In this document: one piece after another, positions 53,093-62,508 of the stretch
How positions within the stretch are numbered: the first letter of the stretch is position 1
Layout of the letters: every line of letters starts with the position of its first letter
From: JAHCIE01 sp034431435
GTDB taxonomy: Bacteria > Chloroflexota > Anaerolineae > Epilineales > JAHCIE01
Direction of reading: 5' to 3'
Assembly: GCA_034431435.1 (NCBI GenBank)
Contig: DAOUDG010000089.1
Span: 19,739-83,738 of the forward strand
DNA length: 64,000 nt
Translations under genes and position numbers: made by a program
Notes under the pieces: model-generated
What the model was told of the DNA's origin: nothing
The model's input: only the letters and a program-made list of their open reading frames with translations
The model's database searches: none

Positions 53093-54988
53093 ATGAGCCA
53101 CGTCGAACAGACCCTGGATGCTCTGCGCCAGCGTTATGGCGACATCCCGATCACCGAGATGAACGGCCACGTGGCCGCCCTCATCCCGGTTGACAAGATC
53201 GTGGCTGCCGTCCAGTTCCTGCTGAACCCCGAGGGCGGCTTTACCCAGGTGATGGATGTCACCGCCGTCGACTACTACACGACCACGCCGCGCTTCGAAG
53301 TCGTTTACCAGTTGTTGTCCCATCCCCACCGTTGCCGCCTGTCCCTGCGCGTCGGCGTGCCTGAGGTCGATGGCGTGCCCACGGTGCCCAGCCTGACCGG
53401 GGTCTACCCCGGCGTCAACTGGTTCGAGCGCGAAGCCTACGACATGTTCGGCATCCGCTTTGAAGGCCACCCCGACCTGCGCCGCATCCTGATGCCCGCC
53501 AACTACGCCGGCTACCCCCTGCGCCGCGACTTCCCGCTGGGCTACGAGGAGGTTGCCTTCTCCCACAACGCCCACGAGATTCACAGCCGCAAGGCCTTCA
53601 CCCCCCAGGGCCTGGCGCGCGCCGCCGAGATCAAGGCGGTCCAGCCTAGCGTGCTGATTGGCGCGGATGCTCCGCCCGATCCAACCTACAAGGACCGCTG
53701 GAAGCAGCCCATCGAGCCGACCGGCGGCATGCGTCAGCACGTTGGCCTGACCCTCGATGACGCCTCCAATATTGGCCCCCTCGCCTTCGCCAGCCAGACT
53801 CCCGAGTCCCAGGACGACCCGTTCGGCGAGACGATGGTGATGAACATCGGGCCACATCACCCGGCCACCCACGGCGTGCTGCGCCTGGTGACGGAGCTAA
53901 ACGGTGAGCGCCTCGTGCGGGTCATGCCCGACATCGGCTTTCTCCATACCGGCATTGAGAAGACGATGGAGAGCAAGACGTACCTGAAGGCCCTCACCTG
54001 TACCGACCGCACCGGCTACGCCGCCCCTCTCCACTGCAACATGGCCTTTAGCGGCACGGTCGAGAAGCTCCTCGACGTGGACGTGCCCCTCAAGGCCCAA
54101 TATGCCCGCGTCATCTTGCTGGAACTCGACCGCATTTCCAGCCACCTGCTGTTTGCGGGCGCGTCGGCGATGGACCTGGGCGCGTCCAGCCCCTTCCTGT
54201 GGTGCATTGGCGACCGCGAGAAGGTCTACGATATCATGGAGCTTGTGTCGGGTCAGCGGATGATGACCAGCTACATCCGCCCCGGCGGTCTGGCCTACGA
54301 TCTGCCCCAGGGCTTCGACCGCGCCGTGCAGGCCTACCTGGACTATATCCCGGCCCGCATCGACCAGCTCGAGGAGCTTCTCATTAGCAATCCCATCTTC
54401 CTCGACCGCACCCAGAAGGTGGGCGTGCTGAGCCAGGAAGACGCCATGCGCTGGAACGTCTCCGGCCCCATCGCGCGCTCGTCGGGCGTGGACTGGGACC
54501 TGCGCCGCGATATGCCTTACCTGGTCTACGATCAGTTCCAGTTCAACGTGCCCGTGCGGACCGAGGGCGACACTTATGCCCGCTTCCTGTTGCGCTTGCA
54601 GGAAATCCGCGAGAGCGTCAAGATCGCCCAGCAGGCTCTGGACGCCTTGCCGCCGGGCCGCTGGATGACCGCCAACCGCAAGGTCGCCCCGCCGCCCAAG
54701 GAAGAGATCGCCATCAGCATGGAGTCCCTCATCCACCACTTCAAGCTGTGGACTGAAGGCTTCCGCACCCCGCCCGGCCAGGCCTACTATGCCGTCGAGT
54801 CGCCGCGCGGCGAGATGGGCTTCTTCATGCACAGTGACGGCACGGCCAAGCCCTACCGCTGCCACCAGCGTTCCGGCGCTTTTGCCGCCCTCCAGTCCAT
54901 GCCCCTCGTCCTGCCGGGCATGCTGGTGTCCGACTTGATCGCGGTCATTGCCTCCTGGGATCCCATCCTGGGCGAAATCGACCGCTAG
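53093..54988 (+). CDS. nuoCD: Complex I subunit NuoCD fusion, copy 2
   Basis: 631 residues. NuoC part (about 1-195) with FEREAYDMFGIRFEGHPDLRR; NuoD part (about 243-631) with GPHHPATHGVLRL and DRTGYAAPLH, keeping the quinone-site His and Tyr. It ends ASWDPILGEIDR. About 50 residues longer than copy 1, mostly in the linker and in a segment before the C terminus (VAPPPKEEIAISMESLIHHFKLWTEG) that copy 1 lacks and that is normal for NuoD of NADH-linked complex I. A palindromic repeat separates it from nuoE. Confidence 0.94.
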   Translation: MSHVEQTLDALRQRYGDIPITEMNGHVAALIPVDKIVAAVQFLLNPEGGFTQVMDVTAVDYYTTTPRFEVVYQLLSHPHRCRLSLRVGVPEVDGVPTVPSLTGVYPGVNWFEREAYDMFGIRFEGHPDLRRILMPANYAGYPLRRDFPLGYEEVAFSHNAHEIHSRKAFTPQGLARAAEIKAVQPSVLIGADAPPDPTYKDRWKQPIEPTGGMRQHVGLTLDDASNIGPLAFASQTPESQDDPFGETMVMNIGPHHPATHGVLRLVTELNGERLVRVMPDIGFLHTGIEKTMESKTYLKALTCTDRTGYAAPLHCNMAFSGTVEKLLDVDVPLKAQYARVILLELDRISSHLLFAGASAMDLGASSPFLWCIGDREKVYDIMELVSGQRMMTSYIRPGGLAYDLPQGFDRAVQAYLDYIPARIDQLEELLISNPIFLDRTQKVGVLSQEDAMRWNVSGPIARSSGVDWDLRRDMPYLVYDQFQFNVPVRTEGDTYARFLLRLQEIRESVKIAQQALDALPPGRWMTANRKVAPPPKEEIAISMESLIHHFKLWTEGFRTPPGQAYYAVESPRGEMGFFMHSDGTAKPYRCHQRSGAFAALQSMPLVLPGMLVSDLIAVIASWDPILGEIDR

Positions 54989-54990
54989 CG

Positions 54991-55038
54991 CGACCACCGA
55001 CGACCGCAGATTCTGTCGGTGGTCGGTCGTCGGTCGTC
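54991..55038. repeat. GTCGGTGGTCGG palindrome between nuoCD2 and nuoE
   Basis: CGACCACCGAC (54991-55001) pairs with GTCGGTGGTCG (55015-55025); tandem GTCGTCGGTCGTC words follow to 55038. It sits inside an essential operon, so it is evidently tolerated by transcription. Confidence 0.78.
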
Positions 55039-55049
55039 AGGAAGCAATC

Positions 55050-55589
55050 ATGCTCAGCGAACACTCCAAGCAACTTCTGGCCGAACGGCTGACGCACTAC
55101 CCGCCCAACGAGAAGGCCTCGGCGATCATCTACGCCTGCTATCTGGCGCAGGCCGACAGCCCAACCCATTCCATCACCCAGCAGGCGGCCCGCGAGATCG
55201 CCGAGTTGCTAGAGATGGACTCCACCGAGGTCCAGGGCGTCATCGGCTTCTACAGCCTCCTCTTCGAGGAGCCGATGGGCAAGTACGTCATCCACTTCTG
55301 CAACGACATGCCGTGCGCCCTGCGCGGGGCCGACCGCTTCTACGAGTTCGTGAAAGAGCGGCTCGGCGTCGAGGACGGCGAGACAACCCCCGACGGCCTG
55401 TTCACCATCGAGCACGCCATGTGTATCGGGGCCTGCCACCGCGCGCCGTGCATGCAGGTGAACCTTGAGTTCCAGGAGTTCTTGACGGAGGAGAAGTTCG
55501 ACCGCATCATCGAGCTATTGCGGGCGGGCGAGCCGCTCCGGGCCAATATGGCCGACGTTGAGCCGGTGTCCGCCGCCGCGCCACTATAA
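55050..55589 (+). CDS. nuoE: Complex I subunit NuoE
   Basis: 179 residues, thioredoxin-like fold with the [2Fe-2S] cluster N1a: CNDMPCALRG and CIGACHRAPCM. It helps NADH oxidation with NuoF. ATG 55050 has AGGAAG upstream; an in-frame ATG at 54948 would translate the repeat and is rejected. Note CNDMPC in place of the more usual CTSTPC. Confidence 0.94.
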   Translation: MLSEHSKQLLAERLTHYPPNEKASAIIYACYLAQADSPTHSITQQAAREIAELLEMDSTEVQGVIGFYSLLFEEPMGKYVIHFCNDMPCALRGADRFYEFVKERLGVEDGETTPDGLFTIEHAMCIGACHRAPCMQVNLEFQEFLTEEKFDRIIELLRAGEPLRANMADVEPVSAAAPL

Positions 55590-55601
55590 GGGTGCAGGTA
55601 G

Positions 55602-55634
55602 AGACCCTAAAGGGCCTGGCGACCTTGCGGGTCT
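55602..55634. repeat. AGACCC...GGGTCT palindrome between nuoE and nuoF
   Basis: AGACCC (55602-55607) and GGGTCT (55629-55634) with inner AAGG/CCTT form a hairpin in the 65-base gap. Word content differs from the other families. Confidence 0.6.
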
Positions 55635-55654
55635 ACTGGATGGGATGAGAACGT

Positions 55655-56977
55655 ATGGCGAAATACATCCTGCTGCAGAACCGAGAGTTTCCTGATATAG
55701 ACCGAATCGACGTTTACGAGCAGCACGGCGGCTGGGAGACCTGGCGCAAGGCCGTGACCGAGATGCAACCCCAGGCGATCGCCGACACCGTGAAGGCGTC
55801 GGGCCTGCGGGGGCGCGGCGGCGCGGGCTTTCCCACCGGTGTCAAGTGGGGCTTCCTGCCCAGGGATGTCTTCCCCCGCTACATGGTCGTCAACGCCGAC
55901 GAGAGCGAGCCGGGCACCTTCAAGGACCGCGAGATCATGGAGGGCAACCCTCACCTGTTCCTGGAAGGGACCGCCCTCAGTACCTACGCCATTCAGTCCA
56001 ACGTCGCCTACATCTATGTGCGTGGCGAGTATCGCGACGTCATCCGCCGCCTGGAGCAGGCCATCGCCGACGCCAAAGCGCGCGGCTATCTGGGTCAGAA
56101 CCTGTTCGGTACCAGCTATAGCCTGGAAATATACGTCCACTCCGGCGCGGGCGCTTACATCTGCGGCGAGGAGACAGCCCTTCTCAACTCCCTGGAAGGC
56201 CTGCTCGGCCAGCCGCGCCTCAAGCCACCCTTCCCGGCCGCCGTCGGCCTATATGGCAAGCCGACTATCATCAACAACGTCGAAACCCTCGCCAACGTCC
56301 AGCCCATCATCGCCAACGGGGCACAATGGTATCGCCAGTGGGGAACCGAGAGAAGCCCCGGTGTCAAAATCTTCTGCCTGAGCGGCAACATCAAGCGCCC
56401 CGGTAACTACGAACTACCCCTGGCGACCACCTTCCGCGAGTTGATTGAGGTTCACGGCGGCGGCACGCTGGATGGTACGCCCGTCAAGGCCATCCTGCCC
56501 GCCGGCGCCTCCGCGCCCATCATGGCCGCCACTGACCAGGTGTTGGACACGCCGATGGACTATGAATCCGTGCCCATGGTCGGTTCGCAGCTAGGCTCGG
56601 CGTCGGTAATTATCCTGGGCCAGAACGACAGTGTGCCTCTGGCGGCGGCCAAGATGGTCCGCTTCTTTCGACACGAGTCGTGTGGCAAGTGTACTCCCTG
56701 CCGCGAGGGGACGTACTGGGCGCAGAAGGTGCTGGACCGGATCGTTGCCGGCCAGGGCACGGCGGAGGATGTCGCTCTGGTCGAGAGCATCGGCAACCAG
56801 ATGGTGGGTCGGTGCTTCTGTCCCCTGGGCGAGTTTTCCACCAGCCCCATGCTGTTCACCATCAAGCACTTCCGCGACGAGTTCCTGGCCGAGACGGCCA
56901 ACGTCCGCCCGCGTCGCGCCTGGCGCGAGGTCGTCCCGCTGCGCATCGAGCCGACTTTGGCGACGAAAGAGCGTTAG
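55655..56977 (+). CDS. nuoF: Complex I subunit NuoF
   Basis: 440 residues. NADH- and FMN-binding: GLRGRGGAGFPTGVKWGF, NADESEPGTFKDRE, GAYICGEETALLNSLEG. The N3 [4Fe-4S] cluster is HESCGKCTPCREGT plus a later Cys in GRCFCPLG. It takes the hydride from NADH. Two bases separate it from nuoG. Confidence 0.96.
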   Translation: MAKYILLQNREFPDIDRIDVYEQHGGWETWRKAVTEMQPQAIADTVKASGLRGRGGAGFPTGVKWGFLPRDVFPRYMVVNADESEPGTFKDREIMEGNPHLFLEGTALSTYAIQSNVAYIYVRGEYRDVIRRLEQAIADAKARGYLGQNLFGTSYSLEIYVHSGAGAYICGEETALLNSLEGLLGQPRLKPPFPAAVGLYGKPTIINNVETLANVQPIIANGAQWYRQWGTERSPGVKIFCLSGNIKRPGNYELPLATTFRELIEVHGGGTLDGTPVKAILPAGASAPIMAATDQVLDTPMDYESVPMVGSQLGSASVIILGQNDSVPLAAAKMVRFFRHESCGKCTPCREGTYWAQKVLDRIVAGQGTAEDVALVESIGNQMVGRCFCPLGEFSTSPMLFTIKHFRDEFLAETANVRPRRAWREVVPLRIEPTLATKER

Positions 56978-56979
56978 CT

Positions 56980-59757
56980 ATGGCTAAGTCCAATCTGGTA
57001 AACGTCATCATTGACGGCCATAAAGTAACCGTGCCGGCCGGCACCCTCGTCGTCGAGGCCGCCAAGCTTATCGGTAACGACATCCCCGTCTTCTGCTACC
57101 ACCCCAAGCTCGACCCCGTCGGCATGTGCCGCATGTGCCTGGTCGAGATCGGTACGCCGAGGCTGGACCCCGCTACCCGCCAGCCCCTTCTGGACGAGAG
57201 CGGCCAGCCCGTCATCGCCATGATGCCCAAGCCCCAGACGGCCTGCACACAGCCTGTCAGCGAGGGTATGGTCGTCAAGACGACCACCGACGCTGTCGCC
57301 GAAGCGCGCCGGGCGATTCTTGAGTTCCTGCTGACCAGCCACCCCCTCGACTGCCCGATCTGCGACAAGGGTGGTGAGTGCCCCTTGCAGGAGCTGACCC
57401 TTGCCTACGGCCCTGGGGTGTCGCGCATGCCCCTCGGCTCCAAGTTCCGACTCGCGAAGGTCGTTCCCCTGGGCGACCTGATCATGCTCGACCGCGAGCG
57501 CTGCATCCAGTGCGCCCGCTGCATCCGCTTCCAGGATGAGATTGCCGACGACCACGTGCTCGAGTTCAAGCATCGCGGCCGGGGCATGGAGATCGTCACC
57601 ATGTCCGACCCGCCCTTCGACTCCAAGTGGTCGGGCAACACCACCGACATTTGCCCCGTCGGCGCGCTCACCAGCCGCGATTTCCGCTTCAAGGGCCGCC
57701 CCTGGGAATTGGATAACACGGCCAGCCTTTGTACCCTGTGCTCCGTCGGCTGCAATACCACCCTCGCGGTGCGCTACGATGACATCAAGCGCGTCATGCC
57801 CCGCGAGAACGAGAGCGTCAATGAGATCTGGCTGTGCGATAAGGGGCGCTTCGGCCACAAGTACGCCAACGCCCCTGACCGCCTGACCCAGCCCCTGGTG
57901 CGGCGCGGCGGTCAGTTGCAGCCCGCCTCCTGGGAAGATGCTCTGGCCTACGCTGCCGAGCGCCTCAACGCCATCAAGTCCACCCACGGCCCCGACTCCA
58001 TCGGCGGCCTGGCGGGCGACCGTATCGCCAACGAGGATCTGTACCTTTTCCAGAAGCTGCTACGCGGCGTGGTGGGGACCAACAATGTCGACCACGCCAC
58101 CCGCGCCGAGTTTCCGGCCAATGCTGCCGACCTGGTGGCCCAGGTAGGTGTCGGCAGCGGCAGTAACTTGCAGTCCATGGGCAAGGGTAGCGCCATCCTG
58201 GTCATCGGCGGCGACCCCGACGAGGAACAGCCCGTCACCTGGCTGCGCATCAAGCAGGCCGCCGACCGGCGCGGCGCGGCGCTTATCGTCGCCAACCCGC
58301 GCCCCACCCGGCTCGACCGTTACACCCGCCAGAGCCTGCGCTATCGCTACGGGACGGCCGACCACGTTGCTCTGGGGCTGCTGGCGGCCCTGTGGGAGCT
58401 GGCCGAGGAAGGCGTGGACCTGGCGGTGGACAAGGACGCCCTGCGCGACCTGAAGCGCGCGTCCAATAACTATTCCACCGCCCGCGCCGCGACGCTGACC
58501 GGTGTCAGCGTCGATGCCTTGCGCGCCGCGGCCCAGGCTTTCGCCCAGGCTGCCGACGCCGTGGTATACGTCGGCGCGGACCTCGATGCGGCCGGTGCGC
58601 AGGCCCTCGCCAACCTGCTCATCGTGACGAAGCATGTGGGCCGCCCTGACAGTGGGCTGGTCCCCCTCTATCGCCATAACAACAGCCAGGGCGCGCAGGA
58701 CATGGGGGTGCGGCCCGACCGCCTGCCGGGCTACCGCGACCTGGACGATGGCGCGACCCTCAGCGATACCTGGGGCGCCGCCCTGTCGAGCGCCGCCGGA
58801 ATGGCCACCGCCCACATGCTGACGCCGGGCGCGCTGCGAGCCATGATTGTCGTAGCCGCCGACCCGGTGGGCGACGACCCCAACGCCCGCTATGCCGTTC
58901 AGGGGCTGGACTTCCTGGTCGTGCAGGAACTATTCATGACGCCCACCGCCGAGCTGGCCGATATGGTACTGCCCGCTACCAGTTGGGCCGAGCGTGACGG
59001 GACCTTCACCTCCACCGACAGGCGTATCCAGTATTTCAGCCCGGCCATCCGTCGCCTGGGTCAGGCGCGCCCCGACTGGGAAATTCTGTCCGACCTGGCT
59101 CAGCGGCTGCGCGCCCACGAGGATGTCACCGAGACGGCCCACCTCCAGCCGTCGGCGACTCGCGACTGGACCTACGTGTCCATTGACCAGATTATGGCCG
59201 AGATTCAGGGCCTCGTGCCCCAGTACAGCGCGATGCGCGCCACCCGGTCACCCATCCCCACCCAGCGCGGCCGCCTGCCCTTCGAGAGCTTCGTGCGCGA
59301 GGGGACGGCCTTCAGGTTCTCCGCGGCCGAGGATGACCAGTGGCCCGTCGCGGCCGAGGAAGGCGGGTTGCCGCCGTTGGAGTGGATCGCCGCCGATACA
59401 GACACACCCGGCGTGCGACCCGGCGAGTTGCTGCTGGTCCCGGTCCGGCGATTGTTCGACCAGGGGACGTTGCTCAGTAAGGCCGACATCCTGCGGCGTC
59501 GGCTGCCGGGTCCCTACGTTGTGATCAACCCCGGCGATGCGGCCGCGCTGGAGGTGAGCGACAATGATGTGGTGACGGTGACGACGGAGCATGGCTCGGC
59601 TGAGGTCGACGCTCGCGTCAGTGATGCCGCGCCCCACGGCATGCTGCTCATCGCCGACAGGATGGGCGTCGGGGTGCGCGGCGCACTGCTTGACTCGGCG
59701 TGCCGCCCAATCGCTGCGACCGTCGCGCCTGTCCGCGAGCTGGCGGTGGGAGACTAG
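56980..59757 (+). CDS. nuoG: Complex I subunit NuoG
   Basis: 925 residues. N-terminal [2Fe-2S] (CYHPKLDPVGMCRMC, ACTQ), His-Cys3 [4Fe-4S] (HPLDCPICDKGGEC), a further [4Fe-4S] (CIQCARCIRFQ with DICPVGAL), then CTLCSVGC, the extra N7-type cluster. The remaining ~700 residues are a molybdopterin-oxidoreductase-like domain that is non-catalytic in complex I. The frame extends upstream inside nuoF, but ATG 56980 starts the homology (MAKSNLVNVIIDG). Confidence 0.95.
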   Translation: MAKSNLVNVIIDGHKVTVPAGTLVVEAAKLIGNDIPVFCYHPKLDPVGMCRMCLVEIGTPRLDPATRQPLLDESGQPVIAMMPKPQTACTQPVSEGMVVKTTTDAVAEARRAILEFLLTSHPLDCPICDKGGECPLQELTLAYGPGVSRMPLGSKFRLAKVVPLGDLIMLDRERCIQCARCIRFQDEIADDHVLEFKHRGRGMEIVTMSDPPFDSKWSGNTTDICPVGALTSRDFRFKGRPWELDNTASLCTLCSVGCNTTLAVRYDDIKRVMPRENESVNEIWLCDKGRFGHKYANAPDRLTQPLVRRGGQLQPASWEDALAYAAERLNAIKSTHGPDSIGGLAGDRIANEDLYLFQKLLRGVVGTNNVDHATRAEFPANAADLVAQVGVGSGSNLQSMGKGSAILVIGGDPDEEQPVTWLRIKQAADRRGAALIVANPRPTRLDRYTRQSLRYRYGTADHVALGLLAALWELAEEGVDLAVDKDALRDLKRASNNYSTARAATLTGVSVDALRAAAQAFAQAADAVVYVGADLDAAGAQALANLLIVTKHVGRPDSGLVPLYRHNNSQGAQDMGVRPDRLPGYRDLDDGATLSDTWGAALSSAAGMATAHMLTPGALRAMIVVAADPVGDDPNARYAVQGLDFLVVQELFMTPTAELADMVLPATSWAERDGTFTSTDRRIQYFSPAIRRLGQARPDWEILSDLAQRLRAHEDVTETAHLQPSATRDWTYVSIDQIMAEIQGLVPQYSAMRATRSPIPTQRGRLPFESFVREGTAFRFSAAEDDQWPVAAEEGGLPPLEWIAADTDTPGVRPGELLLVPVRRLFDQGTLLSKADILRRRLPGPYVVINPGDAAALEVSDNDVVTVTTEHGSAEVDARVSDAAPHGMLLIADRMGVGVRGALLDSACRPIAATVAPVRELAVGD

Positions 59758-59838
59758 CGAGAACCGTGAGAATGTTGGGTGTCGTTCACGTAGCGCGTTT
59801 CACGCATCACGCCAGGTGCTGCGCAATCGGAGAGACGT

Positions 59839-60975
59839 ATGAGATGGGATCTACTGGCTGAGTGGATCATCAAGGCGGTCATCATCCTGGTCCTGTTGTT
59901 GACCGGCTTCGCCTACCAGACGTGGCTGGAGCGCAAGGTGGTGTCCAAGATGCAGTACCGCATCGGCCCCAACCGCGCCGGGCCGTTTGGCCTGCTGCTG
60001 CCCCTGGCCGACGGCATCAAGCTCATCTTCAAAGAGGAGCTGGTGCCGGCGATGGCCGACAAGGCCATCTTCATCGCCGCGCCCGTGCTGTCGATGATAG
60101 TCGCCCTGTTGGTATTCGCCGTCATCCCCATCGGGCCGAGCGTCGTGCTCTTGGGCCGCGAGATTCCCCTGCAACTCGCCGATATCAACGTGGGCCTCAT
60201 GTACGTGTTGGCGATAGCGTCCCTGGGAATCTACGGCATCGTCCTGGGTGGCTGGGCGTCCAACAACAAGTATGCCTTGTTGGGAAGCCTGCGCTCGTCG
60301 GCGCAGCTAATCTCGTACGAGTTGGTGCTGGGCCTGGCCCTGATGGGGTCGGTCATGCTGACCGGCACCCTGAGCCTGAACCAGATTGTCGACGCCCAGG
60401 CGTTCGACTTCTGGAACTGGCTGGTCTTCCTGCAGCCGCTCGGCTTCCTCCTATACGCCATCGCCGCCATCGCCGAAGTCAACCGCGCCCCCTTCGACCT
60501 GCCCGAAGCCGAGCAGGAACTGACGGCCGGCTACCATACCGAGTACAGTGGCATGAAGTTCGCGCTGTTCTTCATGGCCGAGTACATCAACATGATCAAC
60601 GTCAGCGCCATTGCCGTGACGATGTTCCTCGGCGGCTGGCGGCCGCCGTTCGGCTTCATTCCCGAGTGGACAGGTCCCATCTGGTTCTTCCTAAAGGTGC
60701 TGGCGTTCATCCTGGTCTTCATCTGGTTGCGCGCCACACTGCCTCGCCTGCGCTACGACCAGTTGATGAACTTCGGCTGGAAGACCCTGCTACCCCTCGC
60801 CATCGCCAATGTCGTCGTAACGGCCATCGCTATGGCGCTACGGCCCTCCTTGGGCGCGAGCACCTGGTTCACCGTCGCCCTCGGTTCTATCATCCTGATT
60901 ATCGCCGCCTTGCTGTTCTACCGCAGTTGGTCGGCGGCATCAATGCGCCGTCGCGCCGCGCGTCAGCCCAGCTAG
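59839..60975 (+). CDS. nuoH: Complex I subunit NuoH
   Basis: 378 residues, eight membrane helices, forms the quinone-access channel. WLERKVVSKMQYRIGPNRAG is the classic first signature; EVNRAPFDLPEAEQELTAGY is the second, with the acidic loop facing the quinone tunnel. Only one copy in the window. The 81-base gap before it contains low-complexity sequence (GCGTTTCACGCATCACG) but no gene. Confidence 0.96.
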   Translation: MRWDLLAEWIIKAVIILVLLLTGFAYQTWLERKVVSKMQYRIGPNRAGPFGLLLPLADGIKLIFKEELVPAMADKAIFIAAPVLSMIVALLVFAVIPIGPSVVLLGREIPLQLADINVGLMYVLAIASLGIYGIVLGGWASNNKYALLGSLRSSAQLISYELVLGLALMGSVMLTGTLSLNQIVDAQAFDFWNWLVFLQPLGFLLYAIAAIAEVNRAPFDLPEAEQELTAGYHTEYSGMKFALFFMAEYINMINVSAIAVTMFLGGWRPPFGFIPEWTGPIWFFLKVLAFILVFIWLRATLPRLRYDQLMNFGWKTLLPLAIANVVVTAIAMALRPSLGASTWFTVALGSIILIIAALLFYRSWSAASMRRRAARQPS

Positions 60976-61046
60976 ACGTTCCCGCAGTGACGGCTTCGGC
61001 CAATACGGCTGAAGCGCTCATCGAGGCAGAGTACGAGGTCACCATT

Positions 61047-61622
61047 ATGCTGGCAGTCATTGAGTTTGTGAAGGGGTTGGGGGTAACGTTGCGGGCGGCT
61101 TTCAAGCCCAACGTGACCGTCCAGTACCCCGAAGAGCGGCGACCGGTGGCGCGGCGCTTCCGTGGGCGGCACGAGTTGCGCCGCTACGACAATGGCCTGG
61201 AGCGGTGCATCGGTTGCTCCCTGTGCGCGGCGGCCTGCCCGGCTGACGCCATCCTGGTCATCGCCGGCGAGAATACCGACGAGGAACGTTATTCGCCTGG
61301 CGAACGCTACGCCGCCGTCTACGAAATCAACATGATTCGCTGCATCTTCTGTGGCTACTGTGAAGAGGCGTGCCCTACGAATGCTATCGTCCTGGGGCCG
61401 GTGTTCGAGATCTCGGCCTTTACCCGCGACGCCATGATCTATACCAAGACGAACCTGCTCGTTCCCCCGCCGCCGCAGACGCCGGGCACGCCGCAGCAGA
61501 CGCCGGAAGGGGAGTACAACCGCTCCATCATCCCCGGCACGCTCACCAGCGAACCCCGCACCGGCATCGACATGGCGCCTGGCAACGTTGAGGCGGAGCG
61601 CCGCAAGAAGCTGTCCCTATAA
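61047..61622 (+). CDS. nuoI: Complex I subunit NuoI, copy 2
   Basis: 191 residues. Two [4Fe-4S] motifs CIGCSLCAAACPADA and CIFCGYCEEACPTNA (N6a, N6b). The N terminus MLAVIEFVKGLGVTLRAAF and the C-terminal Pro-rich segment are normal; there is no repeat module. A GTG at 60987 would add 20 residues; ATG 61047 has GAGG about nine bases upstream and matches the family start. It partners nuoB2 and nuoCD2. Confidence 0.93.
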   Translation: MLAVIEFVKGLGVTLRAAFKPNVTVQYPEERRPVARRFRGRHELRRYDNGLERCIGCSLCAAACPADAILVIAGENTDEERYSPGERYAAVYEINMIRCIFCGYCEEACPTNAIVLGPVFEISAFTRDAMIYTKTNLLVPPPPQTPGTPQQTPEGEYNRSIIPGTLTSEPRTGIDMAPGNVEAERRKKLSL

Positions 61623-61644
61623 CACTGCTCTTCAGGAGCGCGAC

Positions 61645-62151
61645 ATGTCCGTCTTACTCTTCGGCATCCTGGCTGTGCTGGCGCTCATTACCGCCGCGCT
61701 GATGATCACGGCCCGCAATCTCGTGCACGGCGTCTTGATGATGGTGGCGAACTTTGCCGTTATCGCCGTCATGTACATCACCCTCAACGCGCCCTTCGTG
61801 GCCGTCGTCCAGGTGGCCGTGTACGCGGGCGCGATCATGGTGCTCTTCCTGTTCATCGTCATGCTCATCGGCGAGCAACAGCTCGCCTTCGACGAGCATC
61901 TCGGCGGGCAGCGCCTGTTCGCCGCCGTCCTGGGCCTGCTGCTGGCCGGCATCCTGCTCATCACCCTGGCCTCGGCGGCCCCGTTCAGTGGCCAGAGTCG
62001 GCTGACGGAAGAGATCATCGGTCGCCAGAACGTGCAGCTCGTCGGCGCGGAGTTATATACCACCTACCTGTTGCCCTTCGAGGCGGCCTCGGTCCTGCTG
62101 CTCATCGCCATGATTGGCGCTGTCGTGCTGGCGAAACGCCGCCTGTTGTAG
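61645..62151 (+). CDS. nuoJ: Complex I subunit NuoJ
   Basis: 168 residues, five membrane helices, the antiporter-linked subunit. VQVAVYAGAIMVLFLFIVMLIG is the conserved third helix. ATG 61645 has CAGGAG; the frame start further upstream overlaps nuoI2 and is rejected. 22 bases after nuoI2. Confidence 0.95.
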   Translation: MSVLLFGILAVLALITAALMITARNLVHGVLMMVANFAVIAVMYITLNAPFVAVVQVAVYAGAIMVLFLFIVMLIGEQQLAFDEHLGGQRLFAAVLGLLLAGILLITLASAAPFSGQSRLTEEIIGRQNVQLVGAELYTTYLLPFEAASVLLLIAMIGAVVLAKRRLL

Positions 62152-62198
62152 GGTTTGGTTCAGCCGTCGCGTCCCATTCCTGTTTCATGGAGCCGCTC

Positions 62199-62504
62199 AT
62201 GCCTGTCCCCGTCCAATATTACGCCATTCTGAGCGCCCTGTTGTTTAGCATGGGGGTGGCCGGCGTTCTGCTTCGCCGCAACATCATCATCGTCTTCATG
62301 TCCATTGAGTTGATGCTCAACGCGGCCAACTTGCTGTTCGTCGCCTTCGCCCGCCATCAGAACGTAGTCGACGGCCAGGTCTTCGTCTTCTTCGTCATGA
62401 CGGTGGCCGCAGCGGAAGTGGCGATTGGCCTGGCGTTGGTCATGACGCTGTTCCGTAGCCGTCAAACCACCGACGTCGACGACCTCAGCACCCTCAAGGG
62501 TTAG
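62199..62504 (+). CDS. nuoK: Complex I subunit NuoK
   Basis: 101 residues, three helices. The conserved Glu in MSIELMLNAANLLFVAF and in TVAAAEVAIGLAL lie within the membrane, as in proton-pumping NuoK. ATG 62199 has GGAG six bases upstream; ATG 62187 lacks an SD. Confidence 0.95.
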   Translation: MPVPVQYYAILSALLFSMGVAGVLLRRNIIIVFMSIELMLNAANLLFVAFARHQNVVDGQVFVFFVMTVAAAEVAIGLALVMTLFRSRQTTDVDDLSTLKG

Positions 62505-62508
62505 GCCC

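Noticed and set aside
54948..55049. N-terminal extension of NuoE
   Set aside because: It would translate the end of nuoCD2 and the intergenic repeat (ATTDDRR...); ATG 55050 has a good SD.
56680..56979. N-terminal extension of NuoG by 100 residues
   Set aside because: It lies in the wrong frame of nuoF; NuoG homology begins at ATG 56980, two bases after the nuoF stop.
59862..61046. Long frame running through nuoH into nuoI2
   Set aside because: The first part is out of frame with nuoH and Arg/Pro-rich; only the part from 61047 is NuoI.
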